Shown here: piece by piece, positions 15,683-23,650 of the stretch
Layout: the number at the start of each line of letters is the position of its first letter
How positions within the stretch are numbered: the first letter of the stretch is position 1
Source of the DNA: Prevotella sp.
GTDB taxonomy: Bacteria; Bacteroidota; Bacteroidia; Bacteroidales; Bacteroidaceae
Direction: 5' to 3'
Assembly (NCBI GenBank): GCA_021636625.1
Contig: JAJWLX010000033.1
Coordinates: forward strand, 1-34,256
DNA length: 34,256 bases
Translations under genes and position numbers: made by a program
The notes under the pieces: generated by a model
What the model was told of the DNA's origin: nothing
What the model saw: the letters and a program-made list of their open reading frames with translations, nothing else
The model's database searches: none

Positions 15683-17131
15683 ATGATTGACAAGCAGAAA
15701 CAAAACCTTAATATGAAGGTGCAGTGGGCGAAGTTCGCAGTGGTTCTCGCCCTCTACCTCCTCTTCCTGATATGGGTGGAGAGCTGGCTGGGACTCATTG
15801 TGGTTCCGTTCATCTTCGATGTTTACATCACCAAGAAGATTCACTGGCAGTGGTGGAAGGATGAGGAAGGTCCTATCCGTTTCATCATGAGCTGGGTAGA
15901 TGCGCTCGTGTTCGCACTCGTAGCGGTTTATTTCATCAACCTCTTCTTCTTCCAGAACTATGTGATTCCGTCTTCCTCTCTCGAAAAGAGTCTCCTTACG
16001 GGCGATTATCTCTTCGTGAGCAAGGTAAGCTACGGCCCTCGCATTCCTGAAACTCCGCTCACCATGCCGCTCACCCAGCACACCATGCCGCTGGTCAACG
16101 TGAAGAGCTACGTGGAGTGGCCTCACTGGGATTACCGCCGAGTAAAGGGATTGGGCAACGTGAAGCTCAACGACATCGTGGTGTTCAACTATCCTGCCGG
16201 CGACACTCTCTGCAACGAGGAGCGCTATCAGGCTAATGATTACTATCAGATGGTTTATTCCATCGGCGACCAGATATTGGAGCAGAACGGCCAGCAGCAG
16301 GATGTTCGCGTGCTGAACCCATTGCAGCAGCGCCATTACTTCGAAAAAGTGTATGCTGCCGGTAGAAACTACATCGCCAGCATGCCGGGCGAATATGGCG
16401 ACATCATCAGCCGTCCTACCGACCGTCGCGAGAACTACGTGAAGCGCTGCGTGGGTTTGCCGGGACAGACCCTGCAGATCAAGAACCGCATCGTTTATCT
16501 TGACGGCAAGGCGAACAAGGAGCCTGATAATGTGCAATATACCTACAAGATGAAGCTCAAGGGCGAGTTCCCTATCGACCTTGCCGATGAGCTGGGAATC
16601 ACCAACGAAGACCTGCTGATGTATAATCAGAGCGGCGTGATTCCACTCACCAAGAAGGCTTATCTAGCTCTGAAGGCGAACAAGAACCTGGTAGAGAGCA
16701 TCTCCATCAACACCGATGCAAGATACGGCGACCTGTATCCGCTCAACGCCTACACCGGCTGGACATGCGATAATTACGGCCCTGTATGGATTCCGAAGAA
16801 GGGCAAGAGCATCGCTCTGACGCTGAAGAACCTGCCTGTATATGAGCGTTGCATCAAGGTTTACGAGGGCAACGACCTCAAGGTAGATAGCAAGGGCAAC
16901 ATCTTCATCAACGGCAAGCTGGCGAAGAGCTACACCTTCAAGCTCGATTACTACTGGATGATGGGTGACAACCGCCACAACTCAGCCGACAGCCGCTACT
17001 GGGGCTTCGTGCCAGAGGATCACATCGTGGGCAAGCCAATCTTCATCTGGTGGAGCCACAGTCCTGACCATCCAGGCTTCTCAGGCATCCGCTGGAACCG
17101 CCTGTTCAACTTCGTAGATAACATCAAGTAA
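15683..17131 (+). CDS. lepB: signal peptidase I
   Basis: 482 residues, long for the family because of insertions typical of Bacteroidota. There are two hydrophobic segments near the N terminus (about 17-47 and 66-90), then the periplasm-facing catalytic domain. The nucleophile is Ser99 in VIPSSSL, the general base Lys254 in YVKRCVGLPG, and box E is GDNRHNSADSRYWG (from 428). It removes signal peptides from exported proteins at the outer face of the inner membrane. The region between boxes D and E (about 275-415) is a large insertion without recognised motifs. It is 65 bp after dapB and 35 bp before a second, degenerate S26 gene. Confidence 0.93.
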   Translation: MIDKQKQNLNMKVQWAKFAVVLALYLLFLIWVESWLGLIVVPFIFDVYITKKIHWQWWKDEEGPIRFIMSWVDALVFALVAVYFINLFFFQNYVIPSSSLEKSLLTGDYLFVSKVSYGPRIPETPLTMPLTQHTMPLVNVKSYVEWPHWDYRRVKGLGNVKLNDIVVFNYPAGDTLCNEERYQANDYYQMVYSIGDQILEQNGQQQDVRVLNPLQQRHYFEKVYAAGRNYIASMPGEYGDIISRPTDRRENYVKRCVGLPGQTLQIKNRIVYLDGKANKEPDNVQYTYKMKLKGEFPIDLADELGITNEDLLMYNQSGVIPLTKKAYLALKANKNLVESISINTDARYGDLYPLNAYTGWTCDNYGPVWIPKKGKSIALTLKNLPVYERCIKVYEGNDLKVDSKGNIFINGKLAKSYTFKLDYYWMMGDNRHNSADSRYWGFVPEDHIVGKPIFIWWSHSPDHPGFSGIRWNRLFNFVDNIK

Positions 17132-17166
17132 CAGAAGTTTTTGAAATCAAGAAAGCAAAGATAGAT

Positions 17167-17607
17167 TTGAAAATCGCAGTTAAGTTCCTAATAGCTTTAG
17201 GCTTGTCGCTGCTCCTGGTATGGGTGGTGCGAACCTATGCCTTCACTGTCTTCACGGTGCCTGCGGGAGGTCTTCCCCCGCAACTGAAAGCTGGCAACCG
17301 GGTGATAGTGAATAGGATTGACTGCGATTTTTTCAATCGTGGCGATGTGGTTGTGTTCCGTGATTCCGTCACGTATCAGCGCCGCAACCAGCGCCGCAAG
17401 ATAGTTGCTGAGGCTTATTTCATAGGTAGGGTAGAGAAGCAGCCGGGCGATACGATTCTCATCGATACGGTGAAGTATATCATTCCTACGGTGTGCTGTA
17501 AGCGCTGCGGTTGCAAGGATTGCCGCTTCTATCTGCTGAAAACGCCTACCGGGCAGCAGGTGGTGCATAAGCATCAGATGATAGGCAAGGCGTATAAGCT
17601 GTTTTAA
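17167..17607 (+). CDS. S26 signal-peptidase-like protein lacking the catalytic Ser and Lys
   Basis: 146 residues from a TTG start, the only start that keeps the N-terminal membrane helix (about 5-28). It aligns with LepB boxes B and D, but the active-site segment reads FTVPAGGLPPQL, with Gly35 where the nucleophilic Ser should be. The Lys region reads YFIGRVEKQPGD, with Gly87 at the general-base position. Box E (GDNR) is absent and is replaced by a Cys cluster, CCKRCGCKDC (110-119). It therefore should not cleave signal peptides; it may be a pseudoenzyme partner of LepB or bind metal through the cysteines. It lies in the dapB-lepB-wbqC unit, so it is kept as an intact gene beside its active paralogue. 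Confidence 0.75.
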   Translation: MKIAVKFLIALGLSLLLVWVVRTYAFTVFTVPAGGLPPQLKAGNRVIVNRIDCDFFNRGDVVVFRDSVTYQRRNQRRKIVAEAYFIGRVEKQPGDTILIDTVKYIIPTVCCKRCGCKDCRFYLLKTPTGQQVVHKHQMIGKAYKLF

Positions 17608-17621
17608 ACGTAAAGAGTAAT

Positions 17622-17660
17622 CATAAAGTTCAAAGTTCAAATCTCAAAGTTCAAAGTAAA
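17622..17660 (+). repeat. CAAAGTTC leader repeat before the wbqC-like gene
   Basis: The tract starts CATAAAGTTCAAAG and ends AAAGTTCAAAGTAAA directly at the TTG start codon. It is the same family as 9221-9256 and 25323-25361. Confidence 0.75.
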
Positions 17661-18278
17661 TTGAAAGCCCTTCTTTCTTCCACATATTTCGGTCCCATCC
17701 AGTGGTATCAGAAGCTGAACCGCTACGATGAATGCCTGATAGAGCGCCACGAGAGCTTTATCAAGCAAACCTATCGTAACCGTATGATCATCCCTACCAC
17801 CAACGGCCCCCTCTCGCTCACCATTCCCACCAATCACGACATCTCCCTGTCGATGAAGGACATCCGCATCTCCGACCACGCCAACTGGCGCCACGTCCAC
17901 TGGAATGCGCTCCTCTCCGCCTACGGCGAGAGCCCTTTCTTTGAATATTACCAGGACGACATCCGCCCCTTCTTCGAGAAGAAATACGAGTTCCTCTTCG
18001 ATTTCAACATGGAGACTACTGAGAAGATGATAGAGCTCCTCGACATCCGTCCGAAGATTTCGATCACCGAAGCCTATATTCAGAGTAAAGAACTGAAAGA
18101 AGAGGATGAAATCAAGGATTTCCGCGATGCTATTCGCCCAAAGAAGCCGCTCCCTGATGCAGAATTCGCTCCCCAGCGCTATTACCAGGTTTACGAGCAG
18201 AAATACGGTTTCCAGCCGAATATGAGCATCCTGGACCTCCTCTTCAATGAAGGAAACGAGGCGATATTCTACCTATAA
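17661..18278 (+). CDS. WbqC-like family protein
   Basis: 205 residues from a TTG start; the family begins just here (ALLSSTYFGPIQWYQKL), which supports the non-ATG start. Further family blocks are ERHESFIKQTYRNR, NGPLSLTIPT and HWNALLSAYGESPFFEYY. WbqC-like proteins are linked by name to O-antigen loci, and their reaction is not established; in Bacteroidota they usually accompany lepB as here. No membrane segment is present. The last codons and stop are part of a strong terminator hairpin (18257-18312). Confidence 0.85.
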   Translation: MKALLSSTYFGPIQWYQKLNRYDECLIERHESFIKQTYRNRMIIPTTNGPLSLTIPTNHDISLSMKDIRISDHANWRHVHWNALLSAYGESPFFEYYQDDIRPFFEKKYEFLFDFNMETTEKMIELLDIRPKISITEAYIQSKELKEEDEIKDFRDAIRPKKPLPDAEFAPQRYYQVYEQKYGFQPNMSILDLLFNEGNEAIFYL

Positions 18279-18312
18279 ATAATAAGGTAGAGTATCGCCT
18301 CGCAGTTTTTTG
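18257..18312 (+). terminator. intrinsic terminator overlapping the wbqC-like stop codon
   Basis: Arms 18257-18274 (CGAGGCGATATTCTACCT) and 18285-18302 pair over 18 bp with one G-U, and TTTTTT follows at 18306. The stop codon lies in the loop, so terminator and coding region overlap. Confidence 0.85.
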
Positions 18313-18514
18313 CAGCCTTTAACAGCCTTCTCACACCCTTTAGTAAAAAAAACTAAGTCATAGCTTTCTATCCCCAAACTCATAGTTTTTTGCCTCGTAA
18401 CTCATTGTCCTTCATCTTTTTCAGCCTTCTATTAAGACCTCCCGTTGTCATCAATGATGCCTAGGCTCGGTCTTCATAGATGCCCTCTCATCCCCCTCAT
18501 TATCCGCATCAGGA

Positions 18515-18660
18515 GTTAACAGGTTAACAGTTAACACCCCAAAAATGCATACTCCCCCTCCCACACATATATAAAAATAAGTATATATATATATTTAATA
18601 TAATAAGGTACGCAAGGGGGAAGTAGGAAAAAACAGCTGTTAACTGTTAACCCTGTTAAC
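18515..18660. repeat. paired GTTAAC elements (copies 4 and 5) around an AT-rich core
   Basis: Copy 4 (18515-18535, plus orientation) and copy 5 (18637-18660, minus orientation) face each other. Inside them TACTCCCCCT and AGGGGGAAGTA continue the inverted symmetry. The centre, about 18570-18606, is almost pure A/T with TATATATATATATT. The 146-bp figure can extrude as a cruciform or melt easily. It lies about 47 bp upstream of the HIRAN gene promoter. The rest of the 518-bp gap (18313-18514) is a CT-rich stretch without a visible gene. Confidence 0.7.
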
Positions 18661-18706
18661 CCCTGCTGCTCCCAGATGCTCTTTTAGGAAATTTAAACAA
18701 GTATGC

Positions 18707-18737
18707 TTGGTGGGTTCATCGAAAAGCCGTACTTTTG
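18707..18737 (+). promoter_or_regulatory. promoter of the HIRAN-domain gene
   Basis: TTG at 18707-18709 and TACTTTTG at 18730-18737, 20 bp apart. The leader to ATG 18797 is about 55 nt, rich in A and C, with the direct repeat ACAACATAAAA twice. Confidence 0.7.
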
Positions 18738-18796
18738 TACCCGACTATAACAACATCAAACAAAATACAACATAAAAACAATAATAACAACATAAA

Positions 18797-20452
18797 ATGA
18801 AAAAACTGAAATTCCATATAGTAGGTCTTACCCACAACGACGTGAAGGGTCGTGAGGTAGAATATGCCAGGGAGGCAGAGGGCAGAACCATCTGCCTCGT
18901 GCCCGATGACGCCAACCCCTTTGATATGCTGGCAGTGAAGGCTTACGACAAGCAGCTTTTCATCGGCTATGTCTCAGCCCTGGAGGGCGAGGACGTAAGA
19001 GCCCTCATCATCGCCCGGAAGGGCAGGAACCTGCGCACCCGATGCCTGGGAAGCAACAGCAAGGAGGGAGCCGATGAGAAGTCGGGACTCCAGCTGGTTG
19101 TGGAGGCGCGCGTGGACGTCTCAGAGCAGGAGATAGAGCAGGCACGTAGGGAAATCTATGATGACAGAATCTATGACGACTGGCACTATTCCGGACCCAT
19201 TCTGCCCATCGACAAGCTGACCCGTTTCAGCGATTGCACCATGATGCTGGAAGGCGTCATCAACGACATCATCAGCATTCAGGAGCAACTCTCACGGGAT
19301 TCAGATTCTTCTCGTGATTCAGATTCTTTTCGTGATTCAGATTCTTCTCGTGATTCAGATTCCGCAGATGCCGATAAGAATCCCCTTGATGCCGATTCCC
19401 GGTCGGCGCTGGAGGCAGAGCTGCGCGACAACCTGGAAGAGGCTAGGGAGCGGCTCAGCAGCTTCATGGAAATACAGCGAAGCGATTATTCGCGCGAGAT
19501 GACGCAGACGAGAAACCGCATTCTCAACAACCTCGACCTCATAGACGATGAGGAAATCCATCGCATGGGCGAGCAACTGTATACGGAGATGGGATTCATT
19601 ACCAGTTCAGCTTATCGTGAGCGTGCAGCCCAGTCTTTCTTCGTAGAAGCGCCTATCGCCCTCAAGCAGAAGCAGACGGGCGCCTACGACTATAAGGACC
19701 AGCTGGACGCCATAGAACAGCAGCTGCACGCCTTCCCATATTCGCTCTATCCCACGTTCAAGGCCGACCCGGTAGATTTCCTCCGCCAGGTATTCTATAA
19801 GCGTGTGCCCCGCAAGATGATGCTCCAGCTGTTCTCGGGCATCGTACTGATGATTATGAACGGCAGGGTGAGCGATGTGAAGCAGTGGGGCAAGCACGGC
19901 AACGAGGAGGCGCTGCTGGCGATGAAGTCGGTGGGGAAGAGGCTTTCGGGCTCCGAGCGCAAGAAGAAACTCTGGGTGCTGGTGGATGAAGCTATCCTGG
20001 GAATGGCGTCTTATCATAAGCCAAGTACGGGTAAACTTCTGCTAAAAAGCCAATCCGACTGGTATCCTGTATTCCGTATGCTGAATGATTGGGGGATTTA
20101 TGATTCTGACAGTCAGACAGCCTTCTGCGATTATCTGGAAAAGCAATATGAGGAATTGGATAAAGGGAGCGATGAGTTGGCTCCCTGCTGCAAAAGGAAG
20201 GATCTTACGCAAGCTGCAGCGCCTATGTTTGAAAGACATGATGCGCTGGAGTGGGGGCGTCTTCATCCGAAGAAATGGAATGTAAGGTCCGACAAGTTCA
20301 ACCATTATTGCGACATCGTTGATGCCTTCAAGAAACTCATGCAAGAACAAGCCCTGCTGGAACATCTGATCCTGGAGGATCTTCTGCCGAGCAAAAAAGA
20401 CGAGGAAGATGATGAGGATACTGAAGATGAAGATTGGTTCGATAAAGATTGA
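18797..20452 (+). CDS. HIRAN-domain protein of unknown function
   Basis: 551 residues. Residues about 5-75 resemble a HIRAN domain (FHIVGLTHND... EGRTICLVPDDANPFDMLAV... QLFIGYVS), a fold that in Rad5/HLTF-type proteins binds DNA ends. The rest has no family I recognise: a linker with four RDSDSx hexapeptides (167-190), a charged helical stretch (about 200-255), an alpha-helical C-terminal half, and a very acidic tail (KKDEEDDEDTEDEDWFD). No signal peptide, membrane helix, Walker motif or nuclease motif is visible. The gene has its own promoter and is followed, across a 532-bp repeat-rich gap, by a primase/ATPase gene in the same direction. A role in binding replication intermediates together with that protein is inference. 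Confidence 0.65.
   Translation: MKKLKFHIVGLTHNDVKGREVEYAREAEGRTICLVPDDANPFDMLAVKAYDKQLFIGYVSALEGEDVRALIIARKGRNLRTRCLGSNSKEGADEKSGLQLVVEARVDVSEQEIEQARREIYDDRIYDDWHYSGPILPIDKLTRFSDCTMMLEGVINDIISIQEQLSRDSDSSRDSDSFRDSDSSRDSDSADADKNPLDADSRSALEAELRDNLEEARERLSSFMEIQRSDYSREMTQTRNRILNNLDLIDDEEIHRMGEQLYTEMGFITSSAYRERAAQSFFVEAPIALKQKQTGAYDYKDQLDAIEQQLHAFPYSLYPTFKADPVDFLRQVFYKRVPRKMMLQLFSGIVLMIMNGRVSDVKQWGKHGNEEALLAMKSVGKRLSGSERKKKLWVLVDEAILGMASYHKPSTGKLLLKSQSDWYPVFRMLNDWGIYDSDSQTAFCDYLEKQYEELDKGSDELAPCCKRKDLTQAAAPMFERHDALEWGRLHPKKWNVRSDKFNHYCDIVDAFKKLMQEQALLEHLILEDLLPSKKDEEDDEDTEDEDWFDKD
19295..19366 (+). repeat. four 18-bp tandem repeats inside the HIRAN gene
   Basis: Units CGTGATTCAGATTCTTCT at 19295, 19313, 19331 and 19349, with small variations, encode RDSDSS, RDSDSF, RDSDSS, RDSDSA. 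A change of copy number would keep the frame and alter the length of an acidic, phosphorylatable linker. Confidence 0.9.
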
Positions 20453-20487
20453 TGATCTGCGTAGTATGTTTTCTTAGGTGGTTCAAG

Positions 20488-20687
20488 TACGCCCTGAAAG
20501 GGCAGAAGCTCCCAGCCCAGGGCAACGCCCTGGGTAATTACGGACGCAAGCCTGTCGCCCTGTAAGGGCAAAAGCTTTCAAGTACCAGGCAATTAACAAA
20601 GCTTTTGCCCTTACAGGGCGCATTGTTAAATGCTAGCATACCCAGGGCGTTGCCCTGGGCTGGGAGCTTCTGCCCTTTCAGGGCGTA
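20488..20687. repeat. 200-bp nested palindrome of REP-like units
   Basis: Outer arms 20488-20536 and 20639-20687 are perfect 49-nt inverted copies (starting TACGCCCTGAAAGGGC). Inner arms 20556-20578 and 20598-20620 are perfect 23-nt copies (CGCCCTGTAAGGGCAAAAGC...). Only a 19-nt centre is unpaired between the inner arms. Each outer arm also contains its own small palindrome, CCCAGGGC..GCCCTGGG. It is the most regular repeat in the window, placed directly after the HIRAN gene and before the primase control region. Confidence 0.95.
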
Positions 20688-20692
20688 TGGGG

Positions 20693-20790
20693 CAAGCTCT
20701 TCTTTTTCTGATTGCGAAAACCAGGCTCTTCTTCCTGATAGTATGAACCAAGCTCTTCTTTCCAAATCTTGTGAATCTTGCTCTTTTCCT
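20693..20790 (+). repeat. about four degenerate 28-bp direct repeats
   Basis: The core CAAGCTCTTCTTT and variants starts at about 20693, 20722, 20749 and 20777, intervals of 29, 27 and 28 bp. The first copies share further bases (CTGAT, GAAC). They begin a few bases after the large palindrome. Confidence 0.65.
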
Positions 20791-20794
20791 AAAA

Positions 20795-20868
20795 CTATTA
20801 TACCTCTTTTATACCGCTTTTCTCCTCTTTTATACCATTTCGCCTTGCTTTTATACCTTTACAATCTT
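20795..20868 (+). repeat. iteron-like array: three 21-bp direct repeats
   Basis: CTTTTATACC occurs at 20806, 20827 and 20848, exactly 21 bp (two helical turns) apart; a variant CTATTATACC at 20795 precedes them by 11 bp (one turn). The first two units also share the following CNTTT-type bases. All sites thus lie on one face of the helix, directly upstream of the primase gene promoter. Confidence 0.7.
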
Positions 20869-20882
20869 ATTTTCCCGGACGC

Positions 20883-20913
20883 TTGGAAACGCTTCTTTTA
20901 TTCCTTATTTTTG
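20883..20913 (+). promoter_or_regulatory. promoter of the primase/ATPase gene
   Basis: TTG at 20883-20885 and TATTTTTG at 20906-20913, 20 bp apart. The leader to ATG 20985 is about 66 nt. The last CTTTTATACC repeat ends 26 bp before the -33, a fitting place for an activator, repressor or initiator protein. Confidence 0.65.
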
Positions 20914-20984
20914 CACTGCTTTTCCGAACGGTTGAGCGGCGGGAGCCTATCTCTCGTCTTGTTTTAATTTAAATTTTTGTTATC

Positions 20985-23642
20985 ATGTCAAATTTTAGTA
21001 AGATCTCTTTTGAGGAGTGTAAGCAGATGAGCAGCCGTCTCATCGCCATGAACCCTAACCGCAATGCGAACATGGGTAAGATTTCCTCTTATCTTCTCGA
21101 TTACTACACCGAGCTTACCAAGCAGCCTTGGCTCTGCACCCTCGTGGGGCAGATTCGTGACCTCACCGCCAAGCAGAACCAGATGCTGCAGCAGGCGGCT
21201 GATGCGGTAGATGCCTCTCAGTATGCTAACGAGGATGACCTTGCCTTCGCCATCATCAAGAAGCAGGAGGAGGTGAAGGCAGGTGAGACCTTCAAGCAGC
21301 TCGACAAGCAGATTTCTGCACTCAAGAAGCAGTTGCCATTCCGCTCTCCTCATTACTTCCACTTCCTCGATGACCATCGTGCCCAGAAAACCATCGACCC
21401 GGAGGCTTTCACCTTCCAAACCACCGTGGACATCGACAACCCGGAGGAGGTGGAGACGGCGGTAAAGAATGCCCTGCTGCTGAACGGAATGTTTGATGAT
21501 CCTGCCGAGAAGCTTTTCAGAGAGAAGATTTTCTCTGCCGATGACATCGAGCTTTGGAAGGGAAAAGTGCTTCACGTGGAACGTTCGGCACGTAACAAGG
21601 CGCACATCGATATCCGTATCCCGGTAGGAATGACCATCGCTGAGGCTCAGAGCGCCTTCTGCAAGCTCATTCATACCACCGAGGACCCTAGCTGCGTTAC
21701 GCCCGAGCGCATCATCTTCATCACCGATGCCGTGAGCCAGATCTATACTGCCGACGACTGGTACAAGCGACTGGATGAGGAAGCCGTGGCAGAATATCGT
21801 GAGGCTTACAGAAAGAGAGGACTGGATATTGACGGTCGTCCGCTGGATGTAGATTCTGCCCAGGTAAGAGCATCCCAGAATCCATATTCATCTCAGAAGT
21901 CATCTTCTCAGAATTCCTCTTCTCAGAGCTCTTCTTCTTCCTCTGCTCCAACCGTAGATTTCCAACCCATCGAGAGCGAGGAGGAGAAGGCGAGAAGGGC
22001 TGCCAATGCCGTGCTGTATGAGCAGACCTACGATGGCGTTCCTTACGAGGAGATTGTGAAGGCGCTGGTGGATCTGATGGGCGGTGCTCCTGCCCATGGC
22101 AACCGCAACAACTTCATCTATCGTGAAGCCTGTCTGCTCAGATACATCTGCAACAGCGAGGCGGCTTGGATTAAGCAGGTAATCGAAATCTTCGGCGAAG
22201 ACGAGGCGAAGGCGTTCGCCTCTGTAGAGAGTGCCTGCAAGGTGGCTCAATCCTCTGAAATGCCCCAGCTCGTGAAGCAGGCTGTGGAACTTGCCCGCAA
22301 GAATTATCTCGCCAAGCAAGCCACTGAGAAGGCGGGAATCTACGCTGATGTTCCCCCTCAGATGCCTGCCCGTTTGCCTAAGCTCATCAAGCTGCTCACC
22401 AGCAAGGTGCCGGATGATTTCAAGGCGCCTGTGGCGATGGCGGTCTTCCCTCCGCTGGCTGCTCATCTCAAGGGCGTCAACTTCCGCTACATCGACAATC
22501 AGGTGCATGAGGCGGCGATGATGAACCTGCTCGTAGCACCTATGTCGTCAGGCAAATCGGCGGTAAACGGACCTATCAACAGCATCATCGAAGACCTGGT
22601 GCAGATGGATAAGGTGAACCGTCAGAAGGAGCAGGAATGGAAGGACGAGGTGAACACCATGGGCGACAACAAGAAGAAGCCGGTGCGTCCGGAAGACATC
22701 TGCATCCGCATCGTTTCGCCCGATCTTACCCGTGCTGCCTACATCCAGCGTCTGGACGATGCGCAGAAGGCTGGCGATGCCTATCTCTACTGCAAGATGG
22801 ACGAGGTAGATATGCTCAAGAAGTTCAATGACCCTAGCCAGCTGATTCGTCTCTGCTGGGACAATTCAGAGGACGGTCAGGAGCGTGTGGGCACCAAGAG
22901 CGTCACTGCCCGTGTGAAGACCCGTTTCAACTGGAATGCTTCCAGTACCATCGCCGTTACCCAGAAGTTCTTCTCGGTTCGTGAGGTGGCTGATGGAGCC
23001 GTGAGCCGCCTGTCGCTTGCCACCATCTTCCGTTCAGAGTTTGCTCCTTGTCCGGTTGTGGGGGAATATGATGCGCAGTTCAAGTCGCAGCTGGCTCCTT
23101 ACATCCATCAGCTGAATGCCACCAGCGGTTTCAAGGAGTGCAGGAAGGCTCGCCAGCTTATCGAGCGCCTGGGCAGTGAGCTCATGGAGCTGGCTCAGCT
23201 GGCTTACAACAAGCCTTACGCCGAGTTTGCCAAGCGTGGTTTGGCGAATGGTTTCCGCAGGGCGATGGTGCTCTATCTGGCGAATGGCGAGAAGTGGGAG
23301 AAGGCGATAGAGGATTTCATCGTATGGAGCGTGAAGTATGATTTGTGGTGCAAGATGCGTTTCTTCGGCAATCAGATGCAGGAGGCGATAGATGCAGACA
23401 ACCGTTCTATCTATCATGCATCCGGTGTGAGCAATCTTCTGCTCTTCGTTCATGATACTTTTGACAAGGCTGAGATTCAGGAAGTCTGCATGGTTCATGG
23501 CACCAAGACCAAGCTTGCCGTCCTCCTGTGCACCTGGAAGAAGCGTGGCTTCATCGTGAAGAACGAGGACGGCACCTTCTCGAAGACGGCTAAGTTCATC
23601 GGCAAGTATGGGCATTATGGAACGCCGGGAATGGCAGCGTAA
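20985..23642 (+). CDS. predicted primase-polymerase (BT4734-like AEP) fused to a DUF3987-like P-loop ATPase
   Basis: 885 residues. Residues about 120-270 look like an archaeo-eukaryotic primase domain of the BT4734/VirE-N-type group: TTVDID (D149, D151) as motif I, SARNKAHIDIR (S201, H207) as motif II and FITD (D248) as motif III. A Ser-rich linker follows (302-320). GAPAHGNRNNFIYREACLLRYI (from about 367) recalls a primase C-terminal (PriCT) helix. The second half has Walker A APMSSGKS (518-525) and Walker B LYCKMDE (D606, E607), fitting the DUF3987 helicase-like family. Such proteins initiate or prime replication in mobile elements; several large paralogues occur in Bacteroidota chromosomes with unknown roles. 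The motif assignment is by eye. Iteron-like arrays precede the promoter and a terminator follows at 23651. Confidence 0.75.
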   Translation: MSNFSKISFEECKQMSSRLIAMNPNRNANMGKISSYLLDYYTELTKQPWLCTLVGQIRDLTAKQNQMLQQAADAVDASQYANEDDLAFAIIKKQEEVKAGETFKQLDKQISALKKQLPFRSPHYFHFLDDHRAQKTIDPEAFTFQTTVDIDNPEEVETAVKNALLLNGMFDDPAEKLFREKIFSADDIELWKGKVLHVERSARNKAHIDIRIPVGMTIAEAQSAFCKLIHTTEDPSCVTPERIIFITDAVSQIYTADDWYKRLDEEAVAEYREAYRKRGLDIDGRPLDVDSAQVRASQNPYSSQKSSSQNSSSQSSSSSSAPTVDFQPIESEEEKARRAANAVLYEQTYDGVPYEEIVKALVDLMGGAPAHGNRNNFIYREACLLRYICNSEAAWIKQVIEIFGEDEAKAFASVESACKVAQSSEMPQLVKQAVELARKNYLAKQATEKAGIYADVPPQMPARLPKLIKLLTSKVPDDFKAPVAMAVFPPLAAHLKGVNFRYIDNQVHEAAMMNLLVAPMSSGKSAVNGPINSIIEDLVQMDKVNRQKEQEWKDEVNTMGDNKKKPVRPEDICIRIVSPDLTRAAYIQRLDDAQKAGDAYLYCKMDEVDMLKKFNDPSQLIRLCWDNSEDGQERVGTKSVTARVKTRFNWNASSTIAVTQKFFSVREVADGAVSRLSLATIFRSEFAPCPVVGEYDAQFKSQLAPYIHQLNATSGFKECRKARQLIERLGSELMELAQLAYNKPYAEFAKRGLANGFRRAMVLYLANGEKWEKAIEDFIVWSVKYDLWCKMRFFGNQMQEAIDADNRSIYHASGVSNLLLFVHDTFDKAEIQEVCMVHGTKTKLAVLLCTWKKRGFIVKNEDGTFSKTAKFIGKYGHYGTPGMAA

Positions 23643-23650
23643 GGCTAGTA

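Noticed and set aside
20693..20868. CRISPR array
   Set aside because: Repeats are short and degenerate with 11-19-bp spacers, and no cas gene is in the window.
20605..20967. Open frame of 120 codons through the palindrome and direct repeats
   Set aside because: It consists of repeat DNA and the primase promoter; the translation is low complexity.
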